From a virus: 20,351 nt of DNA. Shown piece by piece: positions 6,486 through 13,599 of the stretch; positions within the stretch are counted from its first letter, which is position 1; each line of letters opens with the position of its first letter. The translations under genes were made by a program, and so were the position numbers. The notes under the pieces are model-generated. The model did not search any database. It worked only from the letters and a program-made list of their open reading frames with translations, and was not told the origin of the DNA. Location: the IMG/VR virus record IMGVR_UViG_3300043409_000892, positions 1 to 20,351 of that record; one strand, written 5' to 3'.

Positions 6486-6701
6486 TTATAAGTAATTTTT
6501 GGCCGAGTCACAGCAACCGGAAACTGGCTGCGCTCCCTCTGGCCATGCCTTGGCGGCGATCTCATCGGATCGGCTTGCCAGTTTGTTGAGCGGACAGGTG
6601 GGAGCCTCGCTCAGGATCTGGAACCGTGCCACGCAGCCCGTCCGCTGATAGCAGCTTAAACAGATTGCGGTGCGCTTGTCTACGAGCCAACGCGGGATCA
6701 T
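6486..6701 (-). CDS. Small cysteine-rich protein (putative metal-binding)
   Basis: 71 residues with six Cys. Cys14, 17, 23 and 36 form C-x2-C-x5-C-x12-C (ICLSCYQRTGC ... TCPLNKL), suggesting a zinc or iron-sulfur site; a CC pair follows at 63-64 (PVSGCCDSAKNYL). Short R-x3-C-x2-C proteins are common in phage tail regions next to fibre genes; their function is unknown. It overlaps the upstream 428-aa gene by ATGA (6701-6698). It could be a tail-assembly cofactor or a tail-tip component. Confidence 0.6.
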   Translation of the reverse strand: MIPRWLVDKRTAICLSCYQRTGCVARFQILSEAPTCPLNKLASRSDEIAAKAWPEGAQPVSGCCDSAKNYL

Positions 6702-7984
6702 GCGAGTGATGTTTTGACGCTCAATGTGACTGTCACAGTGTTTGTCAATTCGTTCCCATCTGGGTCTTGGATTGTCTGAGTATTAACGGTGACATTTCCG
6801 TCTTCAAACGAATTTATATCAAATTGAAAAGTGCTTTGAGGATCCAAGAGAGAATCTTTCAAAACAAAGCCTGCGCCTGTAATGCCGGGAAACCTTGATT
6901 TAAGCCATTCAATATTTTGTAAATAGTAATTGCTCCAAGCATCTCCAAAATCATAAATGCCAAAAACGCTTGGCTGTATGTTTGGTTCATATCCTCCCAT
7001 TGGGGAAATCCATCTGAAAAAGTAATCAGAAACATCAGGTTCCCCGCCGCCTTCAGGAGTTACTGAAAACTTAATGGGCTCTTCATCGTTAATTGTTTGG
7101 TTTCCAAGCACGAACAACTTTGTGGAATGTTCATATTCCAATAAATTTTCATATCGTTGCGGAGAAATGTAAGATACATCAACATTGCGAAACTCTTTAA
7201 TCCCAGTCTCTGGAATGTAAACGCGAGGGTCTGGCAAGTTTTTTCGCCATTTTTGCCCGTCAAAATACACGCCTTGGTTTGCGTAAAAGTAGCGCATGCC
7301 ATCGACTGCGTCTTCCTCGTCCTCGACGTAGAAGTCAGCGGCGGGCAGCATAATTGTCCCTGGCAAGGCCAGCTCCCCGTTTGCAATTCCTCCAGATGCT
7401 AGCACCGGATCCGTATTAGGTTCCCAGGAAAAGGTGCGGTCAGCTTGAGGATACCGATATTGCGGCCCAACTACCCACCTAGCATATTCTGCCTTGCCCG
7501 CCACGTACACAAAGTCGCCAGGATAAACTCGCGTCAAAAAGTCAATCGCAGGCGAAATGTCAATTGGATCGTCTGGTGTCGTGTCTGCTGGCAAGCCCAC
7601 CACGTAGTACCCATTTTCAATTACTACATCATCCGCTTTTCCTCCTTGGCTCAAAACCGGCTCAGTATTTACCATCCATGTGCCAATTAAGGTCTGCCCT
7701 AGCACCGGGCCAGGTCTGCGCGGCAACTGCATTGCGTCTACGGTGCCCGAGGTGTTGCCTGTACTGCCAAGCATTGCAAAGCTGCGAAACTCTTTTGTGC
7801 TGCCATATGGCAGCCCGCAAGTTTCTTCCTTTGTTGTTAAGTTAATGGTCGGACTTGTTGCCTTTACTGTTCCCGATAAAGTCCAGCTTAATGGTTCTCC
7901 AGAAAATGGAGAAAAGCCACCAGTGCCAGAAATGTCAATGGTAATGTCTATCCTTGCCCGCTTGTTGAAATCATTAAGGCTCAT
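6698..7984 (-). CDS. Large tail-tip / baseplate protein, family not recognised
   Basis: 428 residues, probably virion structural by position after the tape measure gene. Two copies of a fibre-type module occur: residues 103-170 (WMVNTEPVLSQGG, ENGYYVVGLP, PGDFVYVAG) and 187-246 (WEPNTDPVLASGG, ADFYVEDEE, VYFDGQKW). The same module occurs once in the fibre at 4918-5859. The C-terminal third is beta-rich (DPDGNELTNTVTVTLSV). It is encoded in strikingly AT-rich DNA (18 G/C in the 60 bases 6901-6960) compared with the head genes, suggesting acquisition from another source. It is coupled by ATGA at both ends. It shows no similarity that I can see to lambda M, L, K, I or J. Confidence 0.75.
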   Translation of the reverse strand: MSLNDFNKRARIDITIDISGTGGFSPFSGEPLSWTLSGTVKATSPTINLTTKEETCGLPYGSTKEFRSFAMLGSTGNTSGTVDAMQLPRRPGPVLGQTLIGTWMVNTEPVLSQGGKADDVVIENGYYVVGLPADTTPDDPIDISPAIDFLTRVYPGDFVYVAGKAEYARWVVGPQYRYPQADRTFSWEPNTDPVLASGGIANGELALPGTIMLPAADFYVEDEEDAVDGMRYFYANQGVYFDGQKWRKNLPDPRVYIPETGIKEFRNVDVSYISPQRYENLLEYEHSTKLFVLGNQTINDEEPIKFSVTPEGGGEPDVSDYFFRWISPMGGYEPNIQPSVFGIYDFGDAWSNYYLQNIEWLKSRFPGITGAGFVLKDSLLDPQSTFQFDINSFEDGNVTVNTQTIQDPDGNELTNTVTVTLSVKTSLA

Positions 7985-8532
7985 GCGCTAGCAAGTGCAC
8001 AAGGACTTGGGAAAGGCTGTTGACAAATGTTTGTGATTTTTGTTATTGTTTTTGGCTCATTAGTTGAAACTAGCACGACCGCAATTAAATTGTATTGCAC
8101 GGTACTTGTATTCGTTTTTAATTCGGACTCTGCCGAAAAATCTACGGCAGTAGGAAGCAAAGTGTCTGTATTAAAAGTGATGCGACTGTAAATAAAACGG
8201 TTTCCCGCAATTGTTAATTTGAGAGTTGGGTCGTTATCTGGAAACATGCCAGTCGGCAGCATTTGCCAAATAAGACCCCAATCAATTTCAATCTTCAATT
8301 CTTCCTCGTCCGAAACATCCGAGCACTCAAATGGACAAGGGATTTCAGATCCACCACTTTGGCCGCCTCCTCCAGCATTGCCAGAGGGAATGTTGATGCT
8401 TGTCCCTCCAATTGTTCTGTTAAAGTTACCTCCAACAATGCTGCTAATTTGGTTGGATTTAACTTCGTCGATCAGCGCATTGAATGCGCTTGGCGATATA
8501 GGCTGCCCACGTTGTTGGTAGGGAGGAATCAT
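7981..8532 (-). CDS. Hypothetical tail protein with Gly-rich linker
   Basis: 183 residues starting MIPPYQQRGQPISPSAFNAL. The N-terminal 30 residues look helical, residues 50-62 are a Gly/Ser linker (SGNAGGGGQSGGS), and a CPFEC pair follows. The rest is beta-like (LKLTIAGNRFIYSRITFNTD) with two more Cys near the C-terminus. Its start directly abuts the upstream stop (8533), so translation is probably coupled. Position after tape measure and distal-tail candidates suggests a tail-tip component or adaptor. No family is recognised, and the DNA is AT-rich like both neighbours. Confidence 0.65.
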   Translation of the reverse strand: MIPPYQQRGQPISPSAFNALIDEVKSNQISSIVGGNFNRTIGGTSINIPSGNAGGGGQSGGSEIPCPFECSDVSDEEELKIEIDWGLIWQMLPTGMFPDNDPTLKLTIAGNRFIYSRITFNTDTLLPTAVDFSAESELKTNTSTVQYNLIAVVLVSTNEPKTITKITNICQQPFPSPCALASA

Positions 8533-9210
8533 TTAATAAAGAATAGAATTCCAAGCCGTTCCAGCAGGCGAAGACTGATATTCATAGGTAGTTCTAAATG
8601 AATCGCCCTCCTGTTGCGATCTAACACCGGACAAAATAAAGGTGCTTCCTTCAGGAGGAGTGAACCCGTTGGGCCACTCTCCCCACTGGTTAATTTTGCC
8701 CAAATTAGTCATGTCAGGAGCTCCAATTTCCAAAATTGTCACTCTAGCAGTAACTCTGCCGACATAGTAAGTTTCCATCCCGGCTTTCCAGAACGTATAA
8801 AAAACAATAAAACTAGGATCTTCTTCCCTTGCAGGCTGCCACAAATTTAAGGGGTTTTCAGTTGTAGTGCCTTTGCCCTTGCCTGCTAAATAGGGGTCAG
8901 TTGGGTTTCTTTTGTAGGTGATCCACTGTTTTCTGATTGCATCAGAAATCTGAAAATCTCCTCCGTCATTAAAAGCTGGATGCGTTTCCAAAGGCTCAGT
9001 GCCAATGCTTCCGTCAAAAGCAAATTGGGGAGTGCCTTGCTCCATCAAAAACTCTTCGACGAGGGTGTAGACTCCATCAGTCTGATCTTCCCGGTAGCTT
9101 CTTGCGTTGGAATTCTTTGGAATCTCGCCATCTAGGCTTTGCGTTGTGACCGTTTCAATGACGCACTTGTCGATGCCCATCGACGTTTCAATTTTTACTT
9201 GTGTAGCCAT
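8533..9210 (-). CDS. Hypothetical tail protein (distal tail candidate)
   Basis: 225 residues, first gene after the tape measure protein; this slot in siphophages usually encodes the distal tail or minor tail protein. It is rich in aromatics and beta-like, with no transmembrane segment (for example SFIVFYTFWKAGMETYYVGR and FILSGVRSQQEGDSFRTTYE). No catalytic or cysteine motif is visible. The start ATG lies 4 bases after the tape measure stop (9215) and is preceded by AT-rich DNA without a Shine-Dalgarno sequence close enough to use. The assignment rests on position only. Confidence 0.65.
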   Translation of the reverse strand: MATQVKIETSMGIDKCVIETVTTQSLDGEIPKNSNARSYREDQTDGVYTLVEEFLMEQGTPQFAFDGSIGTEPLETHPAFNDGGDFQISDAIRKQWITYKRNPTDPYLAGKGKGTTTENPLNLWQPAREEDPSFIVFYTFWKAGMETYYVGRVTARVTILEIGAPDMTNLGKINQWGEWPNGFTPPEGSTFILSGVRSQQEGDSFRTTYEYQSSPAGTAWNSILY

Positions 9211-9214
9211 AAAA

Positions 9215-10549
9215 TTAGATCACTCCAAGCTGTGGCATCACGCTGCCAATGTAAGGCTTGGACGTTGGCGCTGCTGCCTTGAGGAAAGCGTCGATTGAAT
9301 TGGCAATGCGCTGCTGCACTGCGAGTTGGTCACGCTGCACGTTTATAGATTCCTCCCCGCCCCATACTGCCCCGCCAAGGGCTCCAACCTTAGCGCCGCT
9401 AGTGGCAAGCATTGCGGCTGGGCCTTCTTTTCCAGCCTTGGGAATATAGGCTCCACTTGTGTCAGCCGCGCCTGGCGTCGGATTGGCTGCCCTAGCGGCG
9501 CCAGCAGTTGCCTCTTTTGACGCGTTAATTGCGTCCATGGCGTTTTGAATTTTTGCTTCGGTTTCTGTCGTGTCAAAAACAGGCCCGCCAGCCCTCGCTT
9601 GGATTTCAGCTTCTTGGATTGCTGCTTTTTGAGCGGCCTCGCCCTTAAAAACATTTTTTACCGATGCCGCCGTTTGTGCCATCAGCACTTTAATTTCTTC
9701 GGCCAAGAAATTAACTGCCCCTTGAAACGCCAGCTTCATGGTGTTGTAAATCAACTCACCAGTGGATCCAAAGTTGTTGAAATAGTTGATCCAGAAAGAA
9801 ATTGCCCCGCCAAATGCCTGCCCAATTTTGGACAAATCAATCTTTGCGGCCGCCTCAATAACCCCCATGAGCTGTGGCACAATCTCGGACGCAACTCCGA
9901 CAAAAAAGCCTTGGAGCTTGTCTCCTACTACGGACAAAAGGTCGCTTGCCTTGCCAAAAATCCCAGCGTTTTCGAGCATCAACGCCGCTTGATTTCCGAG
10001 CAGCTCGCGGACCTCGTCCATACCCCCAGCAGCAAAAACTGCAAGCAGCTTGGCCCCTTGTTTGCCGAAAATCTCCATTGCCATCGCGGAGCGTTGAGCC
10101 GGGTTTTCAATTTTGGAAATTGCCTGTCCCACTTTTGCCAACTGCTCGTCGGCTGTGAGTCCTTGGAGCTCGCTGATCTCCAACCCCATTTGCGAAAACT
10201 TTGAGGCCGCGTCCACGCTCCCACTGGCCGCTTCAGAAATGGACTTTTGCAGCTTTGCCAAAACCGGCTGCACCTGTTCAGCCTTCATCCCGTTCAAATC
10301 GAAGGCCAACTGAAGCTCCATCAGCTTGTCGATGGCAACGCCGGTTTGAGCGTTTAGGTCAACTAGGTCATCGCCCGCTTGGATGGCCCCGTAAAAACCA
10401 CGTGCGGCTGCTGCAAGCGCGCTAAACACAGCAGCGCCACCTACTACGTTTTGAATCATCGACCCAAGCCCTGCCATTGACGATTGCGCGCGGTTAATGC
10501 CACTGACAAAACCGCTGGTGTCTGCGCCGATCTGGATTGTGTTCGCCAT
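9215..10549 (-). CDS. Tail tape measure protein
   Basis: 444 residues, Ala-rich and mainly helical. The N-terminus (IQIGADTSGFVSGINRAQSS) is the typical tape-measure opening. It is followed by a hydrophobic segment (about 33-58, VVGGAAVFSALAAAARGFYG), the conserved pattern GDDLVDLNAQTGVAIDKLME and later ENPAQRSAMAMEIFGKQG. The protein sets tail length and is packed in the tail tube during assembly. It is short for the family: at about 0.15 nm per residue it would give a tail near 67 nm. The location right after the frameshifted chaperone gene and the 250-aa minor tail gene supports the call. Confidence 0.88.
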   Translation of the reverse strand: MANTIQIGADTSGFVSGINRAQSSMAGLGSMIQNVVGGAAVFSALAAAARGFYGAIQAGDDLVDLNAQTGVAIDKLMELQLAFDLNGMKAEQVQPVLAKLQKSISEAASGSVDAASKFSQMGLEISELQGLTADEQLAKVGQAISKIENPAQRSAMAMEIFGKQGAKLLAVFAAGGMDEVRELLGNQAALMLENAGIFGKASDLLSVVGDKLQGFFVGVASEIVPQLMGVIEAAAKIDLSKIGQAFGGAISFWINYFNNFGSTGELIYNTMKLAFQGAVNFLAEEIKVLMAQTAASVKNVFKGEAAQKAAIQEAEIQARAGGPVFDTTETEAKIQNAMDAINASKEATAGAARAANPTPGAADTSGAYIPKAGKEGPAAMLATSGAKVGALGGAVWGGEESINVQRDQLAVQQRIANSIDAFLKAAAPTSKPYIGSVMPQLGVI

Positions 10550-10554
10550 AATTT

Positions 10555-11307
10555 TTAACGAGAGAAAACGTCAGTGCGCCGAATTGCCCTAGCTGCGATG
10601 CCCGACACTAAACGGCGCCGCATCGCTTCTGCCTGGATGTCGTAAGCCTGCTGGAGTGCCCGCTGGATGGTTGCTGAGTCGGTGTGCTTGTTGGGATTTT
10701 TGGCGCGAAACGCCACAATATTTCCACTAACTCGAAGCGCTGCCGTTCCAGGGTTTTTGCTTTGCAGCCGTCCCACCCAGTCGGGAAAAATTACCCTAAG
10801 TCGAGTTGCGGCCTTGCACCACCCGGCGGCAGTGACTCCAATGGTACGCTCCAAAAGCGCCTCCACTTGTGCGCGTTTTGCTACCGTCGAAAAATGCTTG
10901 GGAGCGCTGTCTGGGTAGCGCTTGTCTGGCTTTTGGTGCTGCTTGATAAACTGCACCAGTGCCGAGGGAGAAGCTTCCAACTCTCTGGAAACAATCTCCA
11001 ACTGTTCGCGGCGTGCTGCTGTTCTGGCGCGATCCAACTGTCTTGCAATGGTTGCCTCATTTCGCATCACGAGTGCCTTGCGAAGTGAGTTCCTAATTGC
11101 TTTTTTAGACGCACGATACCCCGCGGCAAAGGTTCGCCCAGCCATTGGCGGTGTGTACTTAAACGCATTGCGTACCAGTCCGCGGGCCTGTTCCTCCACC
11201 ACCTCTTGCGTGGTTCTGCGCGTGATTGCAATTGAGCGTTGCAGGTAACGGTTAAACCGCGCCCCAAACTCACCCGCATTGGTGGTCACTCGGATTGCGT
11301 CACTCAT
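10555..11307 (-). CDS. Minor tail / tail-completion-like protein
   Basis: 250 residues starting MSDAIRVTTNAGEFGARFNR. It is strongly basic and helical in the first 110 residues, with EEQARGLVRNAFKYTPPMAG (about residues 37-56). The Q-A-x-x-L ... TPP pattern is reminiscent of lambda gpZ or HK97 gp10-like tail-completion proteins, but the similarity is weak. The ATG at 11307 overlaps the end of the frameshift product by 8 bases; the open frame extends further upstream (to 11385), but that part lies inside the chaperone C-terminal extension and is unlikely to be used. Its place between the chaperone and the tape measure gene supports a virion or tail-assembly role. Confidence 0.65.
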   Translation of the reverse strand: MSDAIRVTTNAGEFGARFNRYLQRSIAITRRTTQEVVEEQARGLVRNAFKYTPPMAGRTFAAGYRASKKAIRNSLRKALVMRNEATIARQLDRARTAARREQLEIVSRELEASPSALVQFIKQHQKPDKRYPDSAPKHFSTVAKRAQVEALLERTIGVTAAGWCKAATRLRVIFPDWVGRLQSKNPGTAALRVSGNIVAFRAKNPNKHTDSATIQRALQQAYDIQAEAMRRRLVSGIAARAIRRTDVFSR

Positions 11308-11865
11308 CGTCCTCGTCCTCCTCCTGCTGGCGGGGCATAAACAAACTTTCCAGTGCCACTTCCTTGCGACGCACGGTCCACGCACCGTTGCCCCATATCA
11401 CGGCGTGATAGATCCGCATGAGCTGCGCCAACGGGACCCGACGTTGTAAGTGGTCTTGTGTCCATCCTGTTTCACGCGCCAGCACCAAGAGGAACGATTC
11501 CTCCCAGCCTGGCGCCGTTAGTTTTTTGGCGCGTCCTCCCGTGTCTTGCCGGGCTGTGGCAGAACATCTACGCGGCCCGATTCTACGGCTTCGGCCTGCG
11601 CCCGGCACCATTCTGCCACCGGTTTTGCCAGCGCCAGCGGAAAGGCCCTTGTAAACGCCTTAATGGCACTCAACGCGGTGCCGTCGCTGATTGCCTGCTC
11701 CACGTCCTCCGGTTCGCGGCTTTGCAGCCACGCGCATGCAATCACCTGCTGCTGGTCGGACAGCTTTGCTAACTCCAGTTCGGAGATCGCAAACTGAGTC
11801 GTCATCGTCCATGGACGCAACTCAAGCGGCCCCACTTTGGTGTTTTTGAGAAAAAATGGGTTCAT
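11300..11865 (-). CDS. Tail assembly chaperone, long -1 frameshift form, GT-like
   Basis: Predicted 188-residue product made when ribosomes slip -1 on A AAA AAC at 11527-11521. After Asn115 reading continues with CTA ACG GCG (LTAPGWEESFLLVLARETGW) for 73 residues and stops at 11300. The extension includes RVPLAQLMRIYHAVIWGNG and an acidic end EEDEDDE. It has no plausible start of its own outside the overlap, and its frame is open through the whole overlap (11611-11518). In lambda the T extension recruits the tail tube protein to the gpG-coated tape measure. The stimulatory stem-loop and immediate stop are listed as a separate feature. Confidence 0.8.
11476..11527 (-). promoter_or_regulatory. 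Programmed -1 ribosomal frameshift signal (slippery heptamer, stop, nested stem-loop)
   Basis: Heptamer A AAA AAC at 11527-11521 in the 0 frame, followed at once by TAA (11520-11518). Five bases after the heptamer a stem starts: GCGCCAG (11515-11509) pairs with CTGGCGC (11482-11476), 7 bp. Inside it GAGGAA (11503-11498) pairs with TTCCTC (11494-11489) around a TCG loop. The spacer of 5 nt and a stable stem are the usual layout for stimulating -1 slippage. Confidence 0.85.
11518..11865 (-). CDS. Tail assembly chaperone, short (0-frame) form, G-like
   Basis: 115 residues, starting MNPFFLKNTKVGPLELRPWT, with helical content (AISELELAKLSDQQQVIACAW). It is located two genes before the tape measure gene, as lambda gpG. 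Translation in frame ends with GCG CCA AAA AAC TAA, so the stop directly follows an A AAA AAC slippery heptamer (11527-11521). It starts within the stop of the 141-aa gene (ATGA at 11865-11862). Chaperones of this family coat the tape measure protein and guide tube polymerisation; they are not in the mature virion. The sequence family is divergent, so the call relies on position, size and the frameshift site. Confidence 0.8.
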   Translation of the reverse strand: MNPFFLKNTKVGPLELRPWTMTTQFAISELELAKLSDQQQVIACAWLQSREPEDVEQAISDGTALSAIKAFTRAFPLALAKPVAEWCRAQAEAVESGRVDVLPQPGKTREDAPKN

Positions 11866-12287
11866 GCAAAGCGCGCTTGGAATTCGTTTTTGAGCCAGTC
11901 GGGGCTGTCAGGATAGACGACGCCGAAACTGCGTGCGTCCCCGCGGGAGATGCCAACCGCGGCCGATCTGGCAAAGCGCTTTAGGTCCCGTGCGTTGTCC
12001 CTGTACCCGCGCATCCACGAGATGTCGCTGTTAGGGTTGGCCTTGCACCAGTCGATGCTTTCAAAGCGCTTGCGAAACTCGTCAAAGTCGATGTCCTCGC
12101 CGTCAACCTTGGCAAGTACGTCGCAATTTACGACCCACCGGACGTGGGTCTTTCCAGCCTCATCCACGAAGTGTTGAAAGCCCCCACGTTTGATGAGAGC
12201 ACCGCCCGAGGTCAACCAGGCGGCGATGATGTCAGTGTTAAAGCTCTTTCCCGGAGCTTCGGAATCCTCAATTAATCGGAGGCGCAT
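11862..12287 (-). CDS. Hypothetical tail-region protein (141 aa)
   Basis: Starts MRLRLIEDSEAPGKSFNTDI. It appears a compact mixed alpha/beta soluble protein rich in Trp, Asp and Arg (for example FESIDWCKANPNSDISWMRG and NARDLKRFARSAAVGISRGD). It has no membrane segment, signal peptide or recognisable catalytic motif. It lies between the tube-like paralogs and the tail chaperone, and is coupled to the chaperone by ATGA. The start has AT-rich upstream DNA (AATAAATT) and no Shine-Dalgarno sequence. I do not recognise the family; a tail assembly factor is the most likely role from context. Confidence 0.65.
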   Translation of the reverse strand: MRLRLIEDSEAPGKSFNTDIIAAWLTSGGALIKRGGFQHFVDEAGKTHVRWVVNCDVLAKVDGEDIDFDEFRKRFESIDWCKANPNSDISWMRGYRDNARDLKRFARSAAVGISRGDARSFGVVYPDSPDWLKNEFQARFA

Positions 12288-12297
12288 AATTTATTTG

Positions 12298-12612
12298 CTA
12301 GGGGGCGTTCTTGTAGACTGTTGCAGATGCAGACCATCCACGAAAGTCGTCGTTTTTGGAGTCAAGAGTGACGTTGGTCCAGATGCCTTTGCCGGTTGTC
12401 ACGCTAGGCATCCCGCTAGAGGATCCCGGGGTAAACGGACAAGTGTCCCCTTTGCCTTTGACGCTAACGGAATAGGTTACGTCAAAAGTCTTAGCTTCAG
12501 AATGCGTGCCAGTGCTACTGATAAGCTGTTTGAACTCTGCCTTTTGCTCCACGTCTGCGGATTCAACAATTGATCCCGACGCGCTGATGATGGAAATTCC
12601 AAAGGTAGCCAT
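12298..12612 (-). CDS. Small tail-tube-like protein, copy 2
   Basis: 104 residues starting MATFGISIISASGSIVESAD. It is beta-rich and Thr/Ser-rich, with TYSVSVKGKGDT in the middle and the C-terminal motif SKNDDFRGWSASATVYKNA. The neighbour at 12614-12913 has matching elements in the same order (VKTKGEAD, then SETNDDFATSETTYTLFA), so the two are probably paralogs. I chose the ATG at 12612, one base after the stop of copy 1; the open frame continues upstream but runs through that gene. Position just before the tail chaperone is where major tail protein genes lie. Which copy forms the tube, and whether both do, cannot be decided from sequence. Confidence 0.65.
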   Translation of the reverse strand: MATFGISIISASGSIVESADVEQKAEFKQLISSTGTHSEAKTFDVTYSVSVKGKGDTCPFTPGSSSGMPSVTTGKGIWTNVTLDSKNDDFRGWSASATVYKNAP

Positions 12613-12613
12613 A

Positions 12614-12913
12614 TTAAGCGAAAAGCGTGTAGGTCGTTTCAGAAGTTGCGAAGTCGTCGTTGGTTTCTGACACCTTTGATCCAGTGATTTTGGCTCCGCT
12701 AAAGCCACCTTCTGGCACTACATCCAAATCTGCTTCGCCTTTGGTTTTGACCGTGGTGGTTGTTGTGCTGCGCGGCTTGGCCTGCACAATAACAGTTTGC
12801 CCGTCGCTATCGCGGATCGTTGCAAGCTCCACAACAGTTTCCTGCGTGGACTCTTGCAAGTAGCCGCTAGGTGCGGTAACTCCAAATGCAACTGCTCCAA
12901 ATGATACGGGCAT
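12614..12913 (-). CDS. Small tail-tube-like protein, copy 1
   Basis: 99 residues starting MPVSFGAVAFGVTAPSGYLQ. Beta-rich and Thr-rich (RSTTTTTVKTKGEADLDVVP), ending SETNDDFATSETTYTLFA. It shares the NDDF motif, the K-x-KG element and overall length with the next gene. It is small for a major tail protein of lambda type, but tube-fold proteins can be this short. A decoration or tail-terminator role is an alternative. The start follows the upstream stop by 6 bases, with TTAAATATCT before the ATG and no Shine-Dalgarno sequence. Confidence 0.65.
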   Translation of the reverse strand: MPVSFGAVAFGVTAPSGYLQESTQETVVELATIRDSDGQTVIVQAKPRSTTTTTVKTKGEADLDVVPEGGFSGAKITGSKVSETNDDFATSETTYTLFA

Positions 12914-12919
12914 AGATAT

Positions 12920-13300
12920 TTAAGGTTTGGGGCCAAAGCCCACAGTGTAGGGTAACGATGTGCGCCAGTGACGCTCATCGCGGAGATTGTCTGTTGATTG
13001 AGCCACAACGCCGTAAAGTTGCACGGCGTCAGAAACTAGGACCAAGGTTCGCATGGCAGCGTCCACCTCGGCAGCAAAATTAGCTTGGTCGGCACGCGTG
13101 AAATCGTCGGCCTGTAGGCACACGGACAGCGTCAGGTTTCCGCGTTGCAGCGGAGAGCCAACAACAACATCGCTTTGAAGCTCCATCAACACGGCCTTTG
13201 CCGGAATTGCTCGGTCATCCTGAGCCTCCCCGACGTACACGCCCGGAAGCGCCAACGAAAGAGCTACTTGCACTGCCTCGGAAAAAACGCCGTCGGTCAT
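12920..13300 (-). CDS. Putative tail terminator / minor tail protein
   Basis: 126 residues starting MTDGVFSEAVQVALSLALPG. The layout, an N-terminal helix, then beta strands (AVLMELQSDVVVGSPLQRGN, LTLSVCLQAD), then a helix (ADQANFAAEVDAAMRTLVLV) and a final strand segment (WRTSLPYTVGFGP), resembles lambda gpU-like tail terminators, and the position just before the tube candidates fits. I chose the ATG at 13300 because it overlaps the upstream stop as ATGA, like many junctions here; the upstream extension to 13330 is inside the neighbour. The family assignment is inference from layout and position. Confidence 0.6.
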   Translation of the reverse strand: MTDGVFSEAVQVALSLALPGVYVGEAQDDRAIPAKAVLMELQSDVVVGSPLQRGNLTLSVCLQADDFTRADQANFAAEVDAAMRTLVLVSDAVQLYGVVAQSTDNLRDERHWRTSLPYTVGFGPKP

Positions 13301-13599
13301 CGCGTCACGTCTTCCAAATAGAGCTTCCACGAAATGGGATCCTCGTCCCAGCTCGTGATGCGCCGCTCAGTGCCGTTCACGGTCAGCTTTGCGCCCTTCA
13401 CGGGCTCAGGAAAGCCATCTTTGAGTAGCCGCACAAAGCCCGCAAAGTGCTGCTCGTACCCGCCCATCGCCAGCAAGTCAGAGGTCTTCTCGCTCGCCAC
13501 CGAAAACACTGTCACGCCGTCGTAAGTGACGGAGTCGGCCTGCATGTAGTCCAGTGCCTGGCTCATTGCGGATTCAGTGATGGCGGTCCAGTCGGACAT
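13297..13599 (-). CDS. Putative head-tail joining (neck) protein
   Basis: 100 residues starting MSDWTAITESAMSQALDYMQ. A first half with a helix and beta turn (DSVTYDGVTVFSVASEK) is followed by AMGGYEQHFAGFVRLLKDGF and a strand-rich C-terminus (GAKLTVNGTERRITSWDEDP). This order is like small head-tail attachment proteins (lambda FII slot), which lie between coat protein and tail terminator genes. Its start shares one base with the upstream stop (TAATG at 13601-13597) and its stop overlaps the next gene (ATGA). No catalytic motif is visible. Confidence 0.6.
   Translation of the reverse strand: MSDWTAITESAMSQALDYMQADSVTYDGVTVFSVASEKTSDLLAMGGYEQHFAGFVRLLKDGFPEPVKGAKLTVNGTERRITSWDEDPISWKLYLEDVTR

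Noticed and set aside
9545-10204. 219-codon plus-strand open frame opposite the tape measure gene
   Set aside because: It is Cys/Leu/Asn-rich with no domain, lies wholly antisense to a well-supported gene, and has no promoter or neighbours on that strand.
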